Assembly (NCBI GenBank): GCA_002422955.1
Contig: DITY01000167.1
Coordinates: forward strand, 2,319 to 11,138
Length of the DNA stretch: 8,820 nt
DNA from: Planctomycetaceae bacterium UBA6172
GTDB lineage: Bacteria; Planctomycetota; Planctomycetia; Pirellulales; Pirellulaceae
Reading direction: 5' to 3'
Part shown: positions 6,298 to 8,820 of the stretch, piece after piece
How the letters are laid out: each line of letters begins with the position of its first letter
Position numbering within the stretch: position 1 is the first letter of the stretch
Translations under genes and position numbers: made by a program
The notes under the pieces: model-generated
Told to the model about the DNA's origin: nothing
Databases searched by the model: none
What the model saw: only the letters and a program-made list of their open reading frames with translations

Positions 6298-6313
6298 GGT
6301 CTGCCTGCAGACC
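6298..6313 (+). repeat. Perfect 6-bp inverted repeat in the dehydrogenase leader
   Basis: GGTCTG (6298-6303) and CAGACC (6308-6313) pair around the loop CCTG, just after the TACAAT box. A second weaker stem follows at 6314-6328 (GGGAAC with GTTCTC). If transcription starts near 6302, these would fold in the 5' leader RNA. No riboswitch class is recognised. Confidence 0.35.
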
Positions 6314-6400
6314 GGGAACTCGCGGTTCTCTGTCCAGTCGGCTGTCGGTCTGGCCGAACGACCGAGAGCCATCCCGCCGCCCCCTGCCCACCGAGTGACG

Positions 6401-8820
6401 ATGCCGAGTCGACTATCCAGGATCACCGGACGAGACCGTTCGATAACCCTTTCGCAAGCTTCGGGTCGCGCGCTAAGCCGCCGCAATCCTCCCCTGCCAC
6501 TGGGCCAACGCTTGGCCGCGGCGACAGGACTGGCCCTGACCGTTCTCGTCGTGACGGTTGCCTACGCCGCGTCGCCCGTGTCACCGGTCGACGAAGTGCA
6601 GGTCGGCGAGACACCAACCAAGGCCCAATCCGTTCGCCAGGTCGCCCTGCCCCCCGCGGAGGCGATCCGGCAATTCGAGCTGCTGCCCGGGCTACGGATC
6701 GAGTTGGCGGCGAGCGAGCCGCAGGTAGTCGACCCGGTTTCCGCTGCCTTTGACCACCGCGGTCGACTCTGGGTGGTCGAGATGAACGACTATCCGACCG
6801 GCCCCAAGGAAGCTGGCCAGTTCAACGGCAAGATCAAGGTCCTGACGGATCGCGATGGCGACGGTTATTTCGAGACCGCCAACGTCTTCGCCGATTCGCT
6901 CGTCTTCCCGACCGGCGTCCAGCCGTTTCGCGACGGCGTGATCGCGACGGTAGCCGGGGAAGTCGTCTACTTGGCCGATACCGATGGCGACGATCGCTGC
7001 GACCTGCGCGAAATCTGGTTTACCGGCTTCAGCAAAGAGAACGAACAGCTTCGCGCCAACCATCCGACCTGGACGATCGAGAACGAGCTCCATGTCGCCA
7101 GCGGCCTCCGCGGTGGCGAAATCGTTTCGTCCGACCCGCGCTGGGCGGCGGGCGAGAAGCCGCTGTCGTTGGCGACGCGGGACTTTCGATTTTCGCCGTT
7201 TGGCGGCGATTGGCGAGCCGTCGCGGGCAACTCGCAATTCGGTTTCTTTCAAGATGACGCCGGTCGCAATTTCATCTGCAGCAACCGCAACCCCAGTACC
7301 CTGTTGCTGGCCGAAGCGGGACAGGTCGAAGGCAATCCGCTGCTGCCGCTGGCCCAGTGGCGTGCCGACGTGATGCCGGCGGCGGAGCAGAGCCAAGTCT
7401 TTCCGCTGGTGAATGCCTGGACGACCAGCACGACGCACGCGGGTCAGTTCACCGCCGCCTGTGGGACCTTCCGCTACCAGAGCGATCTGCTCGCCCCTTG
7501 GCTGGCTGATAACTTCTTCGCTTGCGAGCCGACCGGATCGCTGGTGCAGCGATATCGCCAAACCGCCGATGGCATCGTCCCAACCGCCGTTCGCGGCCGT
7601 GAGGGGGTCGAGTTCCTCGCGTCCCGCGACCCCTGGTTCCGCCCCGTCGATCTGCTGGATGGACCCGACGGCGCGATGTACGTGATCGACATGCACCGCG
7701 CCGTGATCGAGCATCCCGATTGGATGCCGAAGGAACTGCAAGAACGCGGTGACATGCGGTGGGGTGACGACACGGGGCGGATCTACCGGATCGTCCCGGA
7801 ATCACCCGCCGCCGCGCCGCTGAAGCCCTTCGATTTCGCTACCGCGTCTCCTGTCGAGTGGGTTGGTCAGCTGGCGAGTGGCAATCGCTGGGCCCGTGAG
7901 ACCGCCGGCCGGTTGATCGCCGAAGCGTTCCACCCGGCGGGAGACACGTCTCGCCCGGCTGACGAACGTCAAGGTAGCGACGTCGCGACCGCGCTGCGCG
8001 CGCAGTTGCGCGACGCCGCGGCCTCACCGGCCGAATCGCCCGACTCCAGGTCATCGGCCAACGCCGCGGTCCGCGCGCTGTGGTTGCTGAAGTCGATGGA
8101 CAGGCTGACCCCCGACGAATTGTCGCTCGCCTTCGAGCATCCCCACTGGAGCGTGCGGCTGCAGGGGCTGAGATTGCTGGCCCTCGGTCCGGCGGGGAAT
8201 CAGGGGCCCGGCGATGCGCTCACGAAGCTTGCCATGGACCCTCATCCGCTGGTGCGGTATGAGTGGTTGCTCGAGTTCGCCCCGCAGGCAGGCCAGCCGC
8301 TGGAGGCTTTCTTGGCCCACGCCGTACGCAGTCACCCGAGTGATTCGCCGGTCGATCGTGCGTGGATCGGCAATGCCCTCTCGTTGACCAACGACGCGGT
8401 CGCCGCAACCTTCGCGGCGGGATATCTCGCTGACCAAGCAAGGTTGAATGAACCGGGCAATGTTCGCGTGCTCGGTCCGCTGGTTAAGCGATTGGGCTGG
8501 GCAGGCTCGACGGAAATGCTCCCCGTGATTTTGGAATCCAATGCCAGCGATTCGAGCTTGATCGACGAGCTGTTCGATCACTACGCCAGCGGTCTGGCCG
8601 TCCGTGGTACGCCCTGGAATCAGGTCGCCAAGGGGCTCAGCGACGCGGCTAAGTCGCAACTGAAGGCGCGTCTGGATCTCGATCGCGCCCGAGTCGCGGA
8701 CGAATCACTCGCCATCGACCCGCGGCTGGCGGCGCTCCGTCGCGTGGGGCTCGATCGGTCCCCCGAAACGCTCGCTCTCTGCCGTCAACTGGCAACGGCC
8801 AAGGGAGATGAGCTGTACAT
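6401..8820 (+). CDS. Planctomycete/verrucomicrobial putative membrane-bound dehydrogenase with HEAT-like repeats (3' end beyond window)
   Basis: 806 codons are visible and the frame is open at the right edge. The first 36 residues are Arg-rich. A hydrophobic segment (about 38-57) ending AYAAS acts as signal peptide or anchor. Residues 88-466 match the Pirellula/Verrucomicrobium membrane-bound dehydrogenase domain, related to sorbosone dehydrogenase beta-propellers. Typical motifs are GRLWVVEMNDYP (121-132), FPTGV (169-173), NHPTW (220-224), WFRPVDLLDGPDGAMYV (412-428) and DMRWGDDTGRIYR (451-463). Two Asp-rich loops, DRDGDG (150-155) and DTDGDD (193-198), look calcium-binding. Residues from about 475 are helical and HEAT-like. 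Family members usually end in a CxxCH cytochrome c-like domain; none is visible here, and it would lie to the right. The likely role is periplasmic oxidation of sugars or polyols; the substrate is unknown. The start is ATG 6401 without a good ribosome site. GTG 6395 and TTG 6512 are alternatives. Confidence 0.88.
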   Translation, partial: MPSRLSRITGRDRSITLSQASGRALSRRNPPLPLGQRLAAATGLALTVLVVTVAYAASPVSPVDEVQVGETPTKAQSVRQVALPPAEAIRQFELLPGLRIELAASEPQVVDPVSAAFDHRGRLWVVEMNDYPTGPKEAGQFNGKIKVLTDRDGDGYFETANVFADSLVFPTGVQPFRDGVIATVAGEVVYLADTDGDDRCDLREIWFTGFSKENEQLRANHPTWTIENELHVASGLRGGEIVSSDPRWAAGEKPLSLATRDFRFSPFGGDWRAVAGNSQFGFFQDDAGRNFICSNRNPSTLLLAEAGQVEGNPLLPLAQWRADVMPAAEQSQVFPLVNAWTTSTTHAGQFTAACGTFRYQSDLLAPWLADNFFACEPTGSLVQRYRQTADGIVPTAVRGREGVEFLASRDPWFRPVDLLDGPDGAMYVIDMHRAVIEHPDWMPKELQERGDMRWGDDTGRIYRIVPESPAAAPLKPFDFATASPVEWVGQLASGNRWARETAGRLIAEAFHPAGDTSRPADERQGSDVATALRAQLRDAAASPAESPDSRSSANAAVRALWLLKSMDRLTPDELSLAFEHPHWSVRLQGLRLLALGPAGNQGPGDALTKLAMDPHPLVRYEWLLEFAPQAGQPLEAFLAHAVRSHPSDSPVDRAWIGNALSLTNDAVAATFAAGYLADQARLNEPGNVRVLGPLVKRLGWAGSTEMLPVILESNASDSSLIDELFDHYASGLAVRGTPWNQVAKGLSDAAKSQLKARLDLDRARVADESLAIDPRLAALRRVGLDRSPETLALCRQLATAKGDELY

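Noticed and set aside
6253..6753. Plus-strand frame of 166 codons across the start of the dehydrogenase gene
   Set aside because: It is out of frame with the family motifs, Arg/Pro-rich, and overlaps both the true start and the N-terminal domain.
6692..7741. Long minus-strand frame of 349 codons opposite the dehydrogenase domain
   Set aside because: The plus-strand reading carries the recognisable family motifs across the same bases. The minus frame has no domain features.
8051..8659. Minus-strand frame of 202 codons near the right end
   Set aside because: It lies opposite the helical HEAT-like part of the dehydrogenase, which is in frame with its N-terminal domain without a break.
1..8820. 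Mobile element, phage or defence island
   Set aside because: No transposase, integrase, tRNA attachment site, long terminal inverted repeat or composition break was seen.

Overview
The window looks like chromosomal DNA from a planctomycete of the Pirellulaceae type (Rhodopirellula/Blastopirellula-like). The main evidence is the large open gene at the right end. It has the layout of the planctomycete/verrucomicrobial 'putative membrane-bound dehydrogenase' family: signal anchor, sorbosone-dehydrogenase-like domain, then a HEAT-like helical region. High GC, weak or absent Shine-Dalgarno sites and lineage-type hypothetical proteins agree with this. The organism call is an inference, because no rRNA or other marker gene is present.

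Layout. (1) Positions 1-1449, minus strand: a compact two-gene operon. An Anbu-type proteasome-like peptidase (712-1449) is followed after 4 nt by a transglutaminase-like protein (707 to beyond the left edge). Anbu and this transglutaminase class are known to co-occur with a circularly permuted ATP-grasp protein and an alpha-E protein, so those genes may lie to the left of the window. (2) Positions 1450-1771: a divergent intergenic region with a canonical G-quadruplex motif. (3) Positions 1772-3280, plus strand: a 502-residue protein with an N-terminal SMI1/KNR4 (SUKH)-like region, an unassigned C-terminal part and an Ala/Gly linker made by a 15-nt tandem repeat. (4) Positions 3369-4796, plus: a membrane protein with two predicted arrestin-like beta-sandwich domains around a transmembrane hairpin. 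(5) Positions 5018-6256, plus: an M14 zinc carboxypeptidase of the cytosolic-carboxypeptidase (CCP) type with an exported-looking N-terminus. (6) Positions 6401-8820, plus, cut by the right edge: the dehydrogenase/HEAT protein, whose cytochrome c-like end would lie outside the window.

The four plus-strand genes are separated by gaps of 88 to 221 nt. Small hairpins sit within a few bases of the first three stop codons, and TA-nnn-T boxes lie 59-110 nt before the last three genes. They are therefore more likely single transcription units than one operon. Apart from the Anbu/transglutaminase pair, I see no convincing functional system joining the genes. I found no tRNA, rRNA, insertion sequence, phage gene or CRISPR array.
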